Positions 62,096 to 64,000 of a stretch of DNA of 64,000 bases are shown here, in pieces; the first letter of the stretch is position 1, and each line of letters begins with the position of its first letter. The notes under the pieces are model-generated. The model saw only the letters and a list, made by a program, of their open reading frames with translations. It was not told where the DNA came from and searched no databases. The position numbers were made by a program, and so were the translations under genes. The DNA comes from JABMQB01 sp963678235 (lineage in GTDB: Bacteria; Bacteroidota; Bacteroidia; Bacteroidales; Prolixibacteraceae). The stretch spans positions 2,170,001 through 2,234,000 of the forward strand of contig OY782766.1 of the NCBI GenBank assembly GCA_963678235.1, read 5' to 3'.

Positions 62096-63343
62096 TTAAG
62101 CCTGATCTTTAATATCGTATGCAACAAGACCAGCCCCTCTTCTAATGTATAATATTCCGTTGGCAATTACCGGATGCGCAAAATGTTCCTGCGTCCCTTT
62201 CTCTATTTTAAAGGAACTGATAACTTCCATTGAATCCTTACTGTAATCAATCAAATTAACTTCCCCCTTCTGGTTGTAATAGTAAATCCTGTTATCGGCT
62301 TCAATAATGCTTCCACTTCCTATTTTTAAAGAATCGGTAATTAAACCACTAGTGGCATTTATCGCTTTGAGGTCTTTTTTGCGGGTACCACATCCGTAAA
62401 CCATATCTCCAAGTTTTACAATTCCGCCCATATAACAATCGAAGCCTTTATTTCTCCACACTTCTTTAATCGATGAACCATCCTCCGCTAATTCCAGTTT
62501 TACTCCACAATTGCCATCACCAGCAGCGTAATAAATAAATCCACCATCGAAAACAGCGGTATTGCCATGCGTATCGCCATGGCCTAGTGATCTTTTTTCA
62601 AGAGGCGTATTGTCTTGTTCGTGCTTCCACAAAAGTTCTCCGGTTGCCACATCAATTCCAACCAAATTATAAGCGGTGAATGTAACAAGCAACTTCCTTG
62701 TTGGTAATTCAATTAAAAGTGGTGAGTTATACCCCGGGCGTTCTCCGGCAGCTTTGCAGCTCCAAAACAAATCACCTGTGAACCTGTTTAATGCCACCAC
62801 ATTATGCTCTTCACCACCCGGCGTCCAAAATACCATGTCGCCATCAACAAGCGCTGCTTCCGATACTCCAAAACGGGTCATCTGCCCCTGGAAATCATCT
62901 ACAAAATCTTTTGACCAAACAACCTCCCCTGCTGTGTTTATACAATATAAATTACCACGGCCAGAGCCAACATAAACCATGTCGTCAACCACTGTAGGAG
63001 CGGACCTTGATCCCGGGAAATTAACTACCCACTCTAAACCATAGTCCGTTTTCCAAAGCAGTTCACCCTGCAAATCAAAACAAAACAAAATGGCCGTACT
63101 ATCTTCGGTACCGGTAACAAATATTTTTTCATCAGTGATAGTTGGTGAGCCATAGCCTGTTCCAAGGATTTCTGTTGACCAAAGCTCTTTTGGTCCTTCA
63201 TCAGGCCACTTGTCTAACAAGTTTTCTTCCAAGTAAATACCTGATCTGTTTTCTCCTCTCCACTGGTAAATTTTTGTTTCCTTATTAGTTGGAGTACAGG
63301 CAAATAATAAAATTGCCAAGAATAATAGTACAGTAAATTTCAT
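62096..63343 (-). CDS. PQQ-like beta-propeller lipoprotein
   Basis: 415 residues from the ATG at 63343, which opens a lipoprotein signal with C16 (LAILLFACTPTN); a longer frame overlapping the next gene is rejected. The mature part is a propeller of PQQ/BamB-type repeats, for example WRGENRSGIYLEENLLDKWP, SPTITDEKIFVTGTED, GDLFWSCKAAGERPG, GELLWKHEQDN. The Trp-docking pattern G.LLWK recurs. It may be a dehydrogenase without a recognisable catalytic Asp-Glu set, or a scaffold. It lies 16 bp after the DUF3795 gene and before the sugar dehydrogenase. Confidence 0.82.
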   Translation of the reverse strand: MKFTVLLFLAILLFACTPTNKETKIYQWRGENRSGIYLEENLLDKWPDEGPKELWSTEILGTGYGSPTITDEKIFVTGTEDSTAILFCFDLQGELLWKTDYGLEWVVNFPGSRSAPTVVDDMVYVGSGRGNLYCINTAGEVVWSKDFVDDFQGQMTRFGVSEAALVDGDMVFWTPGGEEHNVVALNRFTGDLFWSCKAAGERPGYNSPLLIELPTRKLLVTFTAYNLVGIDVATGELLWKHEQDNTPLEKRSLGHGDTHGNTAVFDGGFIYYAAGDGNCGVKLELAEDGSSIKEVWRNKGFDCYMGGIVKLGDMVYGCGTRKKDLKAINATSGLITDSLKIGSGSIIEADNRIYYYNQKGEVNLIDYSKDSMEVISSFKIEKGTQEHFAHPVIANGILYIRRGAGLVAYDIKDQA

Positions 63344-63359
63344 AGTGCCGTTTTTATGT

Positions 63360-63845
63360 TTAGATTTTTGATTCAAAATATACTTCCTGCATTTTAATAA
63401 CCTGCTCCTTGAATTTTGGAAACTTGTCCCACAAATCTTTTTTGCATTCAGCCAACTCTTCACATTGAACGCAAGAATCAAGTTTCTTTTTAATCGCACA
63501 AGACCTTACCGTGCAACCCGTTAAAACAATCCCCTCAGGTTTTTCTTTGTTTTTACAACCAAAACAGAAAATTTTATCTGCCTCAAAATCAATACCGCGG
63601 GTATCTTTAATATTCCACTGATCATAGGCTTCCTTTTTTAATTTTGGATCATTTTTCTCGGATGCAATCCTAAATGGGCAATTATCGGGACATTTATACC
63701 CACAGTAATTTAGCTCGGCAGGGTTCGGGACCTTATCTTCAAAAGGAAAAGCATGATTGGCAAACAATTCTGGCTTCATTAGAAGCAGGCAACCAGCAGC
63801 ACCCACACTTTTCAGAATAAAATTCCGGCGATTAATTGATTTCAT
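63360..63845 (-). CDS. Tat-exported DUF3795 cysteine-rich protein
   Basis: 161 residues from the ATG at 63845, which begins a twin-arginine signal (INRRNFILKSVGAAGCLLLM). The mature part is a DUF3795-like zinc or metal domain with many cysteines: YCGYKCPDNCPFR, CFGCKNKEK, GCTVRSCAIKKKLDSCVQC and ELAECKKDLW. Folding in the cytoplasm before Tat export would fit a metal-loaded protein. Family function is unknown. It is the first of three genes (DUF3795, PQQ propeller, cytochrome c dehydrogenase) on this strand; sequence upstream to the window edge shows no further gene. Confidence 0.8.
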   Translation of the reverse strand: MKSINRRNFILKSVGAAGCLLLMKPELFANHAFPFEDKVPNPAELNYCGYKCPDNCPFRIASEKNDPKLKKEAYDQWNIKDTRGIDFEADKIFCFGCKNKEKPEGIVLTGCTVRSCAIKKKLDSCVQCEELAECKKDLWDKFPKFKEQVIKMQEVYFESKI

Positions 63846-64000
63846 TTTGGTTTCCTTTAAAGTTGAATTTCGCAGCAATGAAGGTACAAAAAATTACAGC
63901 TTCATAAGAGGGATTTTAGATACATATCTACTGGTTATCCACAAGTAGTTAGATTTGATCTGCAAAATGGCTTATATTACTGATTTTTGTTAGGGTTTTC

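Noticed and set aside
1..64000. Prophage or integrative element across the window
   Set aside because: No integrase, capsid, tail, relaxase or conjugation genes; only one insertion sequence and one tRNA-end repeat were found.

Overview
The window is chromosomal DNA of a Bacteroidota species, most likely of the Marinilabiliales/Prolixibacteraceae type (the rank below phylum is inference). Phylum-level signs seen directly are type IX secretion C-terminal sorting domains on two giant secreted proteins, a DUF5686 outer-membrane protein, a NigD-like lipoprotein, bacterial serine palmitoyltransferase, a BlaI/BlaR1 pair with TonB domains, TAnnTTTG -7 promoter boxes, and few Shine-Dalgarno sequences.

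Layout. 0-3.9 kb is a worn accessory stretch: the end of an adenylation-domain gene, two gene fragments, an ATP-cone/Mrr nuclease, an AT-rich acyltransferase and a decayed DUF1287 copy. 3.9-12.7 kb is a sphingolipid locus: DUF5686 barrel, LTA-synthase-like phosphotransferase, serine palmitoyltransferase, GNAT-type ceramide synthase candidate, ceramide reductase candidate, DUF4833 and the intact DUF1287 gene. 12.7-25.4 kb concerns acyl-CoA and short-chain acids: long-chain acyl-CoA ligase, butyrate kinase and phosphotransbutyrylase, acetyl-CoA synthetase with an OFA-type transporter, an ADP-forming acyl-CoA synthetase fused to GNAT, a sirtuin and phosphotransacetylase. 25.7-31.0 kb holds a BlaI-BlaR1-TPR operon and a TonB operon. 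Both carry copies of one operator, AACTAA-N4-TTAGTT, so they form a small predicted regulon. 31.0-36.2 kb carries a YafV-like amidase, a zinc alcohol dehydrogenase, a PlsC-like acyltransferase, a B3/B4 protein, a NigD-like lipoprotein and a thioredoxin lipoprotein.

36.3-37.9 kb is an IS4-family insertion sequence with 16-bp perfect terminal repeats and a 9-bp target duplication. It lies beside a decayed copy of the thrC 3' end. 38.0-43.4 kb is a threonine operon (fused aspartokinase/homoserine dehydrogenase, NTF2-like protein, phosphoglycerate-mutase-like putative homoserine kinase, threonine synthase). 43.6-49.9 kb holds housekeeping genes: recA, bcp, a TPR/SPOR protein, clpS, nfeD-floA and a DEAD-box helicase. 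tRNA-Arg(CCG) follows, its 3' end repeated 170 bp downstream. 50.4-63.8 kb is a surface/periplasmic region: an arylsulfotransferase-DUF1566 protein with a T9SS tail, a Gfo/Idh/MocA oxidoreductase, a 1662-residue DUF11-type adhesin with cysteine-rich repeats, and a cytochrome c/sugar dehydrogenase, PQQ-propeller and Tat-DUF3795 group.

The most notable signals are the phased five-copy BlaI-type operator set tying TonB proteins to the BlaR1 sensor, the compact ceramide pathway, and the acetyl-CoA synthetase / acetyltransferase-like / sirtuin neighbourhood. No CRISPR array, prophage or clear defence island is visible.
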